From Moringa oleifera (Eukaryota; Streptophyta; Magnoliopsida; Brassicales; Moringaceae), in the NCBI GenBank assembly GCA_021397835.1, contig JAJFZO010000836.1:558001-622000 (forward strand): DNA of 64,000 nucleotides, given 5' to 3'. Shown here piece after piece: positions 32,010-44,285 of the stretch. Numbering within the stretch: the stretch's first letter is position 1; each line of letters opens with the position of its first letter. Made by a program: the position numbers and the translations under genes. Below the pieces are notes generated by a model, which was not told the origin of the DNA, searched no databases, and saw nothing but the letters and a program-made list of their open reading frames with translations.

Positions 32010-35000
32010 GTTGAGTCAGCTGTTATTTGAATCAACTTTAACAAGATTCATTTTGTCATAAGCATGCTATATGGAATTAGATTTTAATAACTGAATGCAT
32101 GGAGCTAAGAGAGTTTACATGCAGATGTTTGGAGTATATTGAAGAACTGATCCATAAGCAGGAGCCTTTCGCAAACGTCTTACGTCTTCTGATTGTGTTT
32201 TCTGTTACAAATTCAGGGTTGCCGAAAAAACATTTTGACTACTTGAGGCAAGTTTTGCTTTAGTCACTTTATTGTACAATTCTTTTCTTATGCACATATG
32301 TTAAAATATTTATTTTATGTCTTTGTGGTTTAGGAGGGAGCTACTCCACAGTTATGGATTTGAGCACGTGGTTACATTGAATAACTTAGAGAAGGCTGGA
32401 TTGTTTAGAAAACAGGTTCACTATCCTTTGGCCTTCTTAATCATTCCCTTAGTTTACTTGCATAGTCCAGTAATCAACTTAGACTTTCTCTGATTAGTGA
32501 ACTTTTGAGGTATTATCTGAGCTTTGCAGGAGACAAGAAGCAACTGGCTAACAATTAAACGGGCTTTGCAACTTGTAGTTGAAGACACTGACACTGCAAA
32601 GTAATATTCTATTTTCTTTTCTTTTTTATCCCTATGGTTACACGATAGGTGGTAGCTATCACCCTTACTTTTAATAGCCCCAATCCTTGATATGAGGGAA
32701 ATTTAATTCTAAGTCATCTTGCATTACAAGTGATGTGCTAGTCAAGCTAATTGGCAGCATCAAGTCCTCTTGTTTTTTCCTATAGCAAAATGTCATTATT
32801 CAATCTCAAGTACACTATCTTACGACTTGTTTATATACCTTTTTAATAGTCCTTTGGTCTCTCTTTCTTACTCGTGGAGGAGTTTTTCTTATGCAACAGC
32901 CCTGTTGATATTGCCTATGTTTTTTCTGGATATGCTCCTCTCAGTATTCGTCTTGTCCAACAAGCTATTCGATCTGGATGGTGAGGTTAATTCTTTTGCT
33001 TATTGTTCATACCAGTTCTTTTCATAAACCAGCTGGATAATTATGTTTATCTCTTGTATTTTGGTAGTACATCTTGCTTCTCTTGTGGCTATGAATAAAA
33101 TTCTGTTTTCTTAACCTTGTAAAACGAAAGAAAATTTGAGAAACTTACCCCCCACGCCTTGCCTAGTTGTGCCTTATCCCCCTAAAAGAGTGCAGTGGAG
33201 AGTGTGGTTGGATCCGTTTAGGGTGTAGAGGTAATTGCCAAGGAGAAAAAGGGGCAGGGGAGAGGGAAGATAACAAAATGTAAATCTCGTTGATTTCATT
33301 TATTAGGATTGCTGATACTATTACTTAAATAATGAAGCTTCCTTAGTAGTTTTCAGCACTATCCTTTCTATAATTCATATAATTTGCATTGACTTGTGAA
33401 AATGGTAATCATGGCCTCTGCTCCTTGCAAACAATCTTATTTTGCTTTCACCTCTGAGATTAGAGACAAGAAGGCTTCATATCACATCGCTTCTGTACAG
33501 ATGGTTCAGTATCTTAATTAATCAAAATACTATTAAGAGTTGAGTTACGTCAATTAGAATGGGCCCTAATTTTAGGAACATAGATATTTGAGATGCTTTC
33601 ATCAGGCAGTTAGTACCTACATGTATGATGGTTCACATACATAGATATGTCTTCATCCCTACTCAACTCAGCATTAGTCCCAAACTAGTAGGGTTTGGCT
33701 ACATGAATCCATTTCCTTAATTCCTATGTAATCATTGTGAATTTTATTTCTCATGTAAAATATTGTAATATATTTCTGACAATAAGTGTTAAACACGTGT
33801 GTATGTGCATGAGATTTGTGAAATCTCTATGTAATTTAGTATATTAGGTTCTTTTTTGATATTACTTGCAATAATATATGAATTTGTCTACTAAGTATCC
33901 TGAAGATCAGCAATTGATTATGGCATTTTACATATTTTTTAACGAAGTGGCATCTGCAAATAGTGGATATCAGCTTTTATGATTTTAGTTTTTTTGCTTC
34001 CTATGATAGGTTCAACTGAACTTCCTTTTAGATCTGCAATGTACATTATAGTAGATGGTGTTTCATTCTTAATTTGCTGATATTAACTTTCAGGCGTCCT
34101 ATGGAAGAAATTTTGAGGCTGCTGCCAGGACCACATCTGGAAACAAAACGAGTTAGTTTGCTTCTATCCTCTATTTAATCTGTTATTTTACATTTGTATG
34201 TATATGTTTTTATTTTTTTCCTCAATATTTATTATTATTTAAATGTTTATAATTCTAATTATCAATATTTTCTATAATGTTCACAGGGTGGGGTCTCAAG
34301 CAGTCAATCATTTGACTCGTTGCACGGGGCTGCCAACGGAGTAGACAAGTAATTAATTTATTTCCTAGAGTGCTGCTCAAAGATATATATATTTCATATT
34401 TACGAGTTTTCTTATTTTTGGGATATTTTAGTTTCTGAAGTAAAATACTTATACCATCGCCAAAACAAAGCATATTGAACAAATTTTATCCAAAAAGTAA
34501 TAATTATTTATTGTAGTGCAGAAATTTGCCTCACAACAGTTTTCTAAATACTTGTGCTCCAAGTTTTTCGGTTTATTTTATATTTCAATTGCCATACTGA
34601 TTACTAAGCATCTTGGATGCTCATGTAGCTTTTTCCTATGGTAACATGCATTACATATTTCAGGGTAGCTGATGGAAGGCGGTCCCTCGTGCTTGTTGTC
34701 TTCATTGGAGGGGTAACATATGCTGAAATTTCTGCTTTACGATTTCTCAGTGCGCAGGTAAGTCCGTTTGTTTTATATCTATAGCATATCCAGCGCCATG
34801 ATCTTTATGTACCAGTAGAGTGGATATTTCTTCCATTGATTGATAATGGTCTGAGATAACTCTTAATACAATCTAATGTATGTCAATTCCGTCAAATCAT
34901 AGTCAGGTCTTCTCCCAAGGGATGAATTCGGACTGATTCAGCAAGATGCTTATGTGTGTATTACATTATTTTATGATTCGAGAGTGAAGGTAAACTCAAA

Positions 35001-35347
35001 GTGGTTTTTATGGAATCAGTCATTGATTTGGAGAAGTGAGCAAATACAGTTGTTTGGTTTATTAACTATGCCTCTGCCATCTCCTTGCTGATTGTTGCAA
35101 CCATTTGACATGTGATTTGAAGGGTGAAGTTGGTTGTCAGATTGTTAACTTTCACCTGTTATTCTCTCTCGCAATTTGTCAAATGTGTTTTTATAACTCA
35201 AAAGATGTTTTCAAACCTATTTTGTAGTTTTCTGATGTTCCATCTTAATCTTGACAGGAAGGAATGGCATATGATTTGATTGTTGGGACTACAAAAATTG
35301 TCAATGGCCGCACATTGATAGAGGCATTCTTGGAAAAATTGAGTTGA
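26471..35347 (+). CDS. VPS33: Vacuolar protein sorting-associated protein 33 (Sec1/Munc18 family)
   Basis: SM-family subunit of the HOPS and CORVET tethering complexes, which guide SNARE pairing for fusion at the vacuole and late endosome. Twenty-two exons: 26471-26523, 26643-26682, 26981-27061, 27279-27473, 27589-27699, 27822-27887, 27956-28063, 28161-28205, 28688-28744, 29423-29517, 30042-30093, 30224-30280, 30600-30662, 30749-30855, 32125-32247, 32334-32415, 32530-32600, 32900-32980, 34094-34151, 34287-34348, 34664-34757 and 35258-35347. They total 1791 nt (596 residues), near the Arabidopsis length. The start reads [17 protein letters not shown]. Conserved blocks include [72 protein letters not shown] and [20 protein letters not shown]; the C-terminus is EAFLEKLS. 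Introns 3 and 15 need GC donors to keep frame (27062 and 32248). It is convergent with PUB14. Confidence 0.95.
28749..28770. repeat. Short GCAAAT tandem repeat in VPS33 intron 9
   Basis: Three and a half copies of GCAAAT beginning 4 bases into the intron, directly after the exon 9 donor. Confidence 0.85.
29155..29176. repeat. (GT)11 microsatellite in VPS33 intron 9
   Basis: Pure GT run preceded by oligo-T, about 250 bases upstream of exon 10. Confidence 0.9.
31021..31050. repeat. (GT)8(AT)7 microsatellite in VPS33 intron 14
   Basis: A long oligo-T stretch leads into (GT)8 (31021-31036) and then an AT run (31037-31050). It lies in the same 1.27 kb intron as the poly-G tract at 31989-32008. 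Confidence 0.9.
31978..32008 (+). repeat. T11-G20 homopolymer junction in VPS33 intron 14
   Basis: A run of about 11 T is followed at once by exactly 20 G (31989-32008), then TGTTGAG. It is 117 bases upstream of exon 15. Twenty consecutive G can form G-quadruplexes in DNA or in the pre-mRNA, since the G strand is the sense strand here. Run length at such sites is often misread by sequencers. Confidence 0.9.
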
Positions 35348-36430
35348 GTTGTAAAATTATCTTCTGTACCAAGTCAGACCAGAATTTTTTTCTTTTCAGT
35401 GTAGGTGTGGCTTACTGGGAATTCAGGCTCAAGTGGGTGGTATTGAATTGTTTTCTTTTACTGCTTCGGTTGCTTGCTCCACAGACTCTTTTTTGGCTAT
35501 TTGATGTATTAATTTTATGTTTACTTACTGTAATTGAAATGAACATGATTAGAAACGAGTAAAAATTAGAATTGATAAGAATCAAAATGAAGAATCGAAA
35601 TAAATAAAAATAAAAAATTCAATTTAAAATAAATTGTTTATTTAGATTTTAAGAATCAAAATTGACAATATTATGAGTTTTCCTTGTACATTTGCTTAGA
35701 ATTAGGATTTGCAATTGTGCTTTGTAAGTAAATTTATATATTTTTAATTGAAAAAATAATTTTATATGTTTTAATAAATTTATAATTTTTAAAAGACAAG
35801 TAAATTATATTTAAAAATTACATTTTTTGTAAAAATATTTGAAAGATAAAAAAATTTAAAAAAATTATACAGTAATAAGTAATAATCATTAATAAATTTA
35901 AAATAAAAAAGAAAAGAATAGTTTTGTTTAACAATTAAAAATGAATGTCTTTCCACTAAGAGTTAAAATGTCATTTTTATTTCCCAATCTGAGATTTACA
36001 CAGTTTCACTTTTATGTTTTCATTGCAATTTCTGAATCCTTAATAATAAATCTGACCCAAAAAAAAAAAAAAAATCCTTTCCCACATTAAAAGAGCTAGT
36101 TAATTGCTGGCATTAAATCTTTCCCAAAGAATTTAAGCTTCCTACTTACATCTGATAAGACTCTGACAAAATCATGTTTAAAATACTAACTACTAAAATG
36201 AAAATAATTCTGTGGGACAATATCTTACAACAGTTTCACAATTAAGCAGACTCAAGTAGCTTCCCACCACTCTTGAAGTGCTAGTTGGTTGAAAATTTCT
36301 TCATCCAAATGCACTTACAATTTTCTGAAATATGCATAAAGATTATATTATCTTCATCCCCTCAGCACCACCAAATACCTTAGTATAAACAGTAAAACTT
36401 TGATTCTGTGGAAACATGAAAACTTTGCAT
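35348..36430. other. Convergent intergenic region between VPS33 and PUB14
   Basis: About 1.1 kb between two stop codons, so it carries both 3' untranslated regions. The centre (35560-36000) is A+T-rich, and A15 begins near 36060. A plus-strand frame at 35344-35562 is the VPS33 3' untranslated region, not a gene. Confidence 0.6.
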
Positions 36431-39400
36431 TTACAGGTTGCTACTTACTTCAAATCGCTGAAGGAGTTCCAATATACTACCAGCTTTGCGCTTAGCCCTA
36501 TCAGTGCCATTTTCAGATAATTCCTTCAATGCTTCTTCTGCACCGAGTTCCCTAGCTGCCCTTAATTGCTGCAGCTCCCCTGTGCATAGTGACCACAATA
36601 TCGCTGCAGCGTTCTCCCGGTTTCGTGGTGACCCAGTTCTTATAATCTCCATTAAAACAGGCATTGGTTCGGCTTGTCCAATTGCAGTCTTCCCTTCTTG
36701 ATGGCTCGCAAGAATGGCTAGAATCGCCAATGCTTCATCCACCATTCCGCCTCCAGCATCTTTCAGTAATCTCATCAGTGGTGTTACAATCCCAGCCCTA
36801 ACAGCTCTTGCCTTGTTCCCTTGATAGATGGAGAGATTAAAAATGGCAGTCGCAGCATCCTTCTTTCCTCTTGGAGTCCCTTCACAAAGTAACTGTATAA
36901 GGGCTGGGATAGCCCCGGCTGCCCCGATCGCCACCTTGTTCTCATCCATGACAGACAAACTGAAGAGAGTCGCAGCTGCATTTTCTCTGGCCTCCATGCT
37001 TCCATTTCTCAACACATCTACTATATCAGGTATAGCTCCAGCATTTACAATTGTTCCTTTGTTACTGTCGTTTATGGAAAGGTTAAGAAGAGCTGTCACA
37101 GCATGCTCTTGAGTTCGTTGATCTGCAGAAGATAATAGCTCAACAAGGAGGGGAATGGCTCCTGCTTCTGCAATACACACTCGGTTATCTGCATTCCTCT
37201 TTGCCAGCAACCGTAGCTCACCAGCAGCAGCTCTTTGTTGTTCTGGATTCCCATTTGCCAATTTTTCCAGTAAAGCGAGAATGGAAGCCCGATCACAATC
37301 TGAAACACTGCTTCCTGGTCTTTTGCTTCTACAAGTTCCTCGACTTTTAGGCAGCTCAACGCCATTGCTCTCACACCACAAAGCAATCAGACTCTTCAAA
37401 ACATAGTTGGGTGTCAAGGCTGTGTGCAACAGTGTCTGCTGTGTTTTGGGGCAGGTTCGGTGCCCTGCATCCAGCCATTTTTGAATGCAAGATCTTTCAT
37501 ATGTCTGCAAAAGGAAGCAGAACAGTTTAAAAGGAATGGCTACTGATAGAGATAGAAAAACTTAGAGAGTTTTTGGTTGTCCTTAAACCTGTCCAGTGGA
37601 GACAATCACAGGATCTTTCATAAGTTCAAGTGATATAGGGCAACGGAAATCATCGGGGATAACAGGAGATCTGTGTCTGAGCAAGCTCTTATCGCCCTCA
37701 GAGGTATCAGCTTCAGGGTTCTCAACCAATGCGCAGTCCTTTAGCTTCTTAAGGAGGGATGACATCTTCTCAAAGCATTCACCTGGATCCCCACCACTTG
37801 CAATAACCAATTCATGGATTGCAAGTGACTCTTTCTTTAGATCATTTATAGTCCTGAGTTGCAGTTTTTCTGAAAGTCGCTTTAGTATAGCAGGATCAGG
37901 ATCTCTTTCTCTTTCTGCTATGGCAAAATCAATGTCCAGTTGTAAATCGGGTAAGTCTGGGTTTCCTTTTGCTCTTCTGAATTGAGAATGCACAAGTTCA
38001 ATCTGAAAAAATCTCCAAACAGGTCAAAACTATTGTTCATACTTCAGATTTACTGATAGAAGTTTTCTCCCTTAAAGCTTGTAAAAAATTTCAAGAAAAA
38101 AGAGTAATGATGACCTTATGAAAAGCAGATTTTTTCATGAGTACCTGTTCTCGAACTTCCTCTGCAATGTCAAGATTATCATAAGGAATCTGGTTTAATG
38201 CAGCTTCAACTTGTTCGGTTATTTGGTGGAATCTATCTGCAATCTCCTCTCTTCTTAAAGCCTGAAAATTTGAAAATACTGCTAAACATAATTAACTTAA
38301 AAACGACTTACAAGAACACAAGAACCTAGTACACATCTAACCTAAAATGAAGAGATCGTTTGATTTATAAAATTTAGATGCGATAACCAGGCATGTGCAT
38401 GGTTATTGAACCATGAAAACAATCTTTGGGCATGTCAAATATAAGAGATAATCAATCTTCTATCTCTTCAGTGAGATTTCTTAGGGCACAAGAGAATAAG
38501 ACACTGATCCAGTTCTTAAGTGGACATAACAACTATTTCTCACAAATACAAAGCTCTGTAATTGCTATGTTTACGCCCATCCAAACTTGATTGGACAAAA
38601 TAATTTGTACTAAAGGTCAACATCTTGTAAGTCCCAAAATTTACATACCAAATCAAAAGTTCCATAACCTCAAATAGTCAAAAGGCCAAGTAACTTGTGA
38701 TGAGTCTCAATTTCTTTTCATTGAAGAATCTAAGACTTGTATTCCAATTTTCTTTCCTTTCCCCATAATTCTGTGCAAACAAACAGGACAAGCCACAATA
38801 TATAACCCGCAAAATAAACCAAGATATAAGATAAACCAAGTAAAGCTTATATGATGAAAGGAAAAAAAAAAAGAAGTGACCCCCTGGCTTGGGGACACCA
38901 AGGAGATATAGAGAAGGAAGAAGAATCAAAATTTCAATCCATAGTTAGCAATCATTTGGTATCTGTAAACACTGAAAACCTTCACCCAGATTATCCTAAT
39001 AGTCTAATATAACATTTGAAACAATCAAGCTCCATTTCTGATTCCCTGCAAACTATGATCACATACAAATAGAACAAAAGCTTTTAGAACCAATTCTTTA
39101 ACTTGATCAAACTATAACCATTTAATACAACTGGTCCAGATCTTTTGTCTCATGGAATGCAAAGAAAGCATAAAACACGATAGCTAGGAATCTTTTTCTT
39201 CATTTTCTTAGAAACCAAACAGAAAGTTATGACCAAAGGCAGTACCTGATACAGCTTGCTGCCTTCGTTGACCGACTGGAGAAGCTCTTTAGCAGAGTCT
39301 AAAGAGATTTGCAGCATCTCAAACCCTCGAATTTCATCTTCGCTCAGCTCTTCATCTCCACCTCTGACTTCCTCAATCAAAGGGCTTAAAAGCTTGATTC

Positions 39401-39524
39401 TACGTACCAAATTGCCATGCATCCTCTTGCAAAAGTTCCTGCACTCAGGCAACCCGGAAATCTCCTTCACAGACTCAGCGAGTTGACCCATCAACTCGCC
39501 TTTCCGATCCTCCGTTAATCCCAT
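36431..39524 (-). CDS. PUB14: U-box/armadillo-repeat E3 ubiquitin ligase, PUB14-like
   Basis: E3 ubiquitin ligase: the U-box recruits E2 enzymes and the ARM repeats are the likely substrate-binding surface. Four exons: 39524-39246, 38261-38145, 38002-37589 and 37504-36431. The total is 1884 nt, 627 residues, close to Arabidopsis PUB14. An N-terminal U-box-associated helical domain starts [20 protein letters not shown]. The U-box at about residues 250-325 reads [20 protein letters not shown], then [20 protein letters not shown]; an intron separates GQ from TY. From about residue 345 on come ARM repeats with phrases such as [46 protein letters not shown] and [15 protein letters not shown]. The last residues are [11 protein letters not shown]13 and PUB12 are related alternatives; gene order favours PUB14. 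Several long frames on the opposite strand of exon 4 are shadows. Confidence 0.95.
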
Positions 39525-40639
39525 GTGGGTTCAACCAAAATTCAGCTACCAAACTATAACCCGAAAGGCAATTTCCAAAAAATCCAAATGAACAAAACAA
39601 AGAACAAAGATTTTCAGCGAAATACCCAGATGGAGAAATTGAGTGAAATTAAATGGGTTTCTTTGGGATTAAGAAAAGACACCCATGGAAGCAGAAGAAA
39701 GCTGATTGGTCAGAAAAAGGAAGGAACTTTCCGCTAAAAGAGAGAAACAAGGGTTTAACAGAAATAGCAAAATTACATGACTAATCAAGTGATAATGAAA
39801 CGATTACCGAGTCTACTGTTAGAGTAGGGGAGAAATGAGATCCTATATAACCAAATTATTGCCTCAACTTTGTCTAATTTATCATTTTAATCATCTTTTT
39901 TCTTTGGTAGTTGAAGTAAGCCAGTAAGGTAGGCCATGATTTTGTACATAACAATTTGCCTAAATATTGATGCCCTTGTTCTAGGGGTTGCCTGCTCATT
40001 TTTAATTTTTTTAATTTCTTATTGTTTTAATATAAGTGTTTAGTTATAAATTAGAAAAAAATTTTGCAAGAATTAATTTTTTTCACTTAAAAATTAAAGT
40101 TAAAAGGACATTAATTGAAAAATGATAACTCTTTTATGTGCAATATCTAAAGTTGAGGTTTTGTTTTTCCTAAATAGCTATGCTACCTAAGAATTTACTC
40201 CAAAAAATTCTTACTCATTTTTTAAATATTTTATTAATTTATATTAATTAGAATTTTTTATAATTTTAATTTATCAGCTGTTTTTCACATGTCTTTTTGA
40301 TGAAGTCTCTTTCATTATATATTATTAAAAATATAGTATTATTTTAATTATATATCTTTTCATTTTATAAATATTATTTATTTTGAATTTTTAGTATTTA
40401 GATATTTACTTTTAGAACTCTTTCTTACAGTTTCAAAATATATTTTAAAAATTTTAAATATATACTATTTATTAATGTTATCATTAATTAACATAAATAT
40501 TAACGGTTTAAAATTAAATATTTGATTCTTATATTCCATAATTGTGTTTTTTAGATTAAAATTTTGCAAAGTAAATCTACTGCCATGGAAAAAATTCCAA
40601 ATGTTTTAAGAGAAAATCTGAATATGTGAAGAAGGGTAA

Positions 40640-41130
40640 GTTCGTCCAACCATAGAACAATGTTGTCTACCGAACTTTTGGCGTGTGGTCGGTCATCATA
40701 ATAGTAGTATATTCTTTGGCTTCCCGCGTCTGAGTCTTGACGACCAGGCTTACAGTTCACTCCTTGGAGCAAGCCGGCTAGCTTCCAGCCGACTCGCCGA
40801 CTCTGTGAGTTCAGTCAACAGAGTGCCATCACGCCGCGTGGTGGCGAGAGGAGAATCTTCCCCCGTCACCTGACATAAGGCCCATCTGTCAACGTCATGC
40901 TGACGTGGAAAAATCCGGTGGGAGACTAATATGACCCGGACGGCACGCCATAAGCTTGGTGGGCCCATTTCTGGCATAATATCTGTTTTTCTCCCTTGAC
41001 AAACCATGCGGGTCCCACCGGTATCTCAATCTCGACCATTAAAACCTCGCTGTTTTTAATCATGCCGTTTGTGATGATGATTGAGATTTGATTATTGATT
41101 TGATCAAGTATGATTTGGTCAACCACTACT
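40640..41130. promoter_or_regulatory. G+C-rich cis-element island upstream of PUB14
   Basis: Sharp compositional contrast with both flanks. It holds a 15-base inverted repeat ACGTCA-TGC-TGACGT at 40892-40906 (TGACG is the core bound by TGA-type bZIP factors), further TGAC-containing sites nearby, and W-box-like sequence TTGACAAACC near 40997 and TTTGGTCAACC near 41115. These are typical of stress-response promoters. The island begins about 1.1 kb upstream of the PUB14 ATG. It might be a distal PUB14 element or the remnant of another gene's promoter. No coding frame in it looks real. Confidence 0.4.
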
Positions 41131-43163
41131 GAGTAAAAGGATTTGGTTAGTTAAAGAACCAAAAGAAGCATCAAATGTTTGGTGCATTTTTTTGAAAAAG
41201 TTAAATTTTTTTTCACACGGGAAAATTTCTCATTACGTCCAAAGTCCACTTTGATCAAATCATATAATCTTGCAAATTGACTTATTAAATTATGATAAAC
41301 TGTTTTAACTTTGAAATAAATGCAAACATTATGGGTTGTTGGAATGATTCATTTTAAGTTTCACATTCATGTAGTATTGAGATTAGATGATAATTTATTA
41401 ATTTTTTAATATTTTATAAATTATTTTAAAAAAATTATCACCGATATAAAAATAAAATATTATGTGATTTAATTACAATATTACCAATAAAATGACGTGA
41501 AAAGTACTACTATTTGTTATCATTAAGAAGTTCGTGACCTAAAAATTAGTTTATATTAAATAATTTAGATTACATTATATGTTAAAAAATAATTGAGGTC
41601 ATGGACAAATCATTCAATAGACTAGTTTGTTAAGATCAATTAAACAAGTTAAATTGATGATATTATGAATTGAACTCGTTTAATTTGTTTAAATTTAAAA
41701 TAAAATTTTATGTAACAAATTTCATATTAATGAAATTTTACTGATCAAAATAATTGATGATATAATCCATTACTATTATTTATCAATTTTTATCTGAAAA
41801 TAGTAGATTAGATTAATATGTATATGAAATAAATTAGATTTTTAAAAAATTTATCAAATTTTATTTTGCTTTCATAGATAGATTATATATTTTGTATTTT
41901 GTATTTATATGTTACGATTTTTTTTTATGAGTTAGTTCTTATGATAAAAGTAAATCTAATTTCATTTAATTCATTTATTTTTAATAAAAAAATTTATATA
42001 ATTTTAAATGCTTATTGATGTTACTTATTTTGTATGGTCAAATCTATCTTAGAGCTAAATAAGAATACATATTATTTTTTAATTTTATTGATTTTAATAT
42101 TATATGTAGAAAATATATTGCATTTGCCATATATTTTAAGGGATTAAAGTTTTTAGTTTATTAATTTTTTATAATTTATTATTATTATTTATTTTGTATC
42201 TGTTAAATTTTTTTTATTTATATTATTTTGTTTAAAAGAAGTAAATAAATTGTCTATTAAAATGATTGCTTTAAAGTTTATTGGATCACTTTGCTTATAT
42301 CTATTTAAAACTTATTAAACTGATCAATTGAAAATCTAATAGAGTAACCCAAATATAACTTACATATGATTTTTTAGTCAACTTCGTAAATAAAATCATG
42401 AATTACATATTCTCAACACACGAGCTCAATCTGATTCATTAATTTAAAAAGCTAATGAACAAAAATTTTATAAGTTCAATTTTGATTTTCTTTGTTCTAG
42501 CTAACCTATTGTTGATCTGACTCATAAGTAGGATCTACAAAAATCATCAAATTAAAAAAAATAATAAACGTCGAGAAAGAGTTCTTCGAAAAATAATTTA
42601 ATTTCAAGAATTTTATCCCTTACATCACTTGCGTTTTGTTGGTCAAATATTTTAATTTCAATGGCAATGTCAAATGGGTGATTTCTATTACCTCTTATTC
42701 TTTGCAAAATATTTCAATTTGACCTTGGTAGAGTAAATAATGGAAGATAAGCTATGCTAAAGAGATGGGTCCGACCCGGTAATGTTGAGCATGTGAGCGG
42801 CGTTAATGCAAATTGAATTAAACATTACCTACCATGAGGCAAATCCTCGTGCCTACCTAGAGTCTTAGAGACATTTCTTTATTATACCAATTTTATTTTA
42901 ACTTTTGGGTCACTAATGTTCTGTTTTAGCCCAATGGTTCCTTCATTATTCATTAATATATATTTAAAATAAAAATAAAAAATTAAATAAAATTATGGAG
43001 GATTTGTTTATTCATTAAATAATGCTTCATTATGGGATGTATAGACAATATAAAAATAAAAATAAAAAATTTTGGTTCACATACTATTTTTATAAATTTT
43101 TTAAAATTTTAATAATATAAATAATTAAAAATATATATGTTTAGTGCTCAAAATGTTCCTTTT

Positions 43164-43285
43164 TTTGTGATAGGAGTTTAAATATTTTTAGACATTTATA
43201 AAAAAAAACTCAAATCAAACTTCATTATACAAGATTTTCAATTTAAATATTTTTAATTTTTTATATAATATAATATAATTTTAAT
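43164..43285 (+). repeat. Dispersed A+T-rich repeat, direct copy
   Basis: GACATTTATAAAAAAAAACT, CAAATCAAACTTCATTATAC and CAATTTAAATATTTTTAATT occur in the same order as in the copy at 47552-47690. This pair is among the most alike in the window. Confidence 0.6.
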
Positions 43286-43444
43286 TGATAAATTGAGATT
43301 AAATTATCACATTTTCAACATAAAATTTGATGGTATGAGAGAAAAATTAAAATTTTTATATAATTTTTATCCTAAAAACGTATTTTAAAATTAAAAAAAA
43401 ATGTGAAGGAGTGATTTATTGACTAAATAATCCAAGTGAAGATG

Positions 43445-43454
43445 AAAAAAAAAA
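43445..43454 (-). terminator. RNA polymerase III terminator of tRNA-Asn
   Basis: Ten consecutive T on the minus strand (A on the plus strand), starting 9 bases after the tRNA 3' end. Confidence 0.8.
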
Positions 43455-43463
43455 GAGGGGAAA

Positions 43464-43487
43464 CGCTAGAAGGAGGGCTTGAACCTC

Positions 43488-43520
<33 letters not shown>

Positions 43521-43537
43521 AACTGAGCTATTCCAGC
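43464..43537 (-). tRNA. tRNA-Asn (anticodon GTT), nuclear
   Basis: A 74-base cloverleaf on the minus strand, with no intron and no encoded CCA. The acceptor stem pairs GCTGGAA with TTCTAGC through one G-T pair, leaving a final G as discriminator. The D arm is GCTCAGTTGGTTAGAGC. The anticodon loop CTGTTAA has GTT at 43503-43501. The T arm has GGTTCAAGCCC, which is also the internal B box for RNA polymerase III. An oligo-T terminator follows. Confidence 0.97.
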
Positions 43538-43892
43538 TTGTTCCCCTAAATGGCAAGAAAGATTAGATAGCCACAAACATATGACTGCAATTAATCTCAT
43601 CACAACTGATGGTGCAAATAACAACGTACACAAATAGGAAGTTTTTAATTTTCATACTACAAAGAGTTTCAAAATATCAACGGTGGTTGTTATATACTAG
43701 AAATTGTCGATATGGATTCATAACTTCACCAGTTGCATGGTTTTATTGCTTCGAAAATCATTAACTATTGTCACATGAGATAATCTCGAATGAACAAAAT
43801 CTAACTTACGGATCATTATATATATGAGCACTTTAAGCATCAATAGTGACAGCTAACAATATAGCAATTCTACAGAGTTCAGTTCAGTAGTT

Positions 43893-44285
43893 TCAGCCTC
43901 TCTTGGTGTTGGTAGCCAAGATCTTCTCCATCTCTCTCCAATGGCAAGGCACGCAGACGACGCCTTCATGATCAAACCCAAACTCCTCGGCCGCCTGCTC
44001 CAGCAGGATCAAGAACGCCGGGTGGTGTAGCAACCTCAGAGGCACGACGAATCGCTTAGGCTTACAGTTCTCATCCACTGCAATCACTGCAAAGTGGCCT
44101 CCCTTCACATTCTTGGAAGATGAAGAACCTGATGATCTGCCACTGTCATCTTCTTCTTCTTCTTCTTCTTTGAACTCTGAGTTGGGTCTCCAAGCCATTG
44201 ACAGACCCTTTTGCAGCTTCTCAGCTACAATCTTGAGTCTCAGAATGCCATTCTTTTTCTTGCCATTAGCCCCGAGTATAGCCAT
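43893..44285 (-). CDS. SAUR-like auxin-responsive protein
   Basis: A 130-residue intronless gene, as is usual for small auxin-up RNA proteins; characterised members inhibit PP2C-D phosphatases and so promote cell expansion. The N-terminus is basic (GANGKKKNGILRLKIVAEKL). An acidic then Ser-rich linker follows at about residues 38-60. The SAUR domain at about 62-118 shows GGHFAVIAVDENCKPKRFVV, the PLRLLHHPAFLILLEQAAEE block and FGFDHEGVVCVPCHW. The length is above the 90-110 residues of the shortest members because of the linker. The ATG at 44285 is the only one that gives the conserved frame. I do not assign a numbered Arabidopsis orthologue. A plus-strand frame at 44113-44331 is its shadow. 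Confidence 0.9.
   Translation of the reverse strand: MAILGANGKKKNGILRLKIVAEKLQKGLSMAWRPNSEFKEEEEEEDDSGRSSGSSSSKNVKGGHFAVIAVDENCKPKRFVVPLRLLHHPAFLILLEQAAEEFGFDHEGVVCVPCHWREMEKILATNTKRG

Larger units (their letters stand above)
39525..43440. other. Intergenic region upstream of PUB14
   Basis: 39525-39850 should be the PUB14 leader and core promoter. The rest is A+T-rich except for an island at 40640-41130 (listed separately) and a smaller one at about 42730-42860. One direct copy of the dispersed A+T-rich repeat lies at 43164-43285. I see no gene. Confidence 0.6.

Noticed and set aside
36443..36448. GTAAGT at the end of PUB14 suggesting a further exon
   Set aside because: A stop follows within five codons and the protein is already full length. 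It may be a cryptic donor but is not needed.
36486..37406. Several plus-strand frames and an alternate minus frame
   Set aside because: Shadows of the long PUB14 exon 4; they show no domains of their own.
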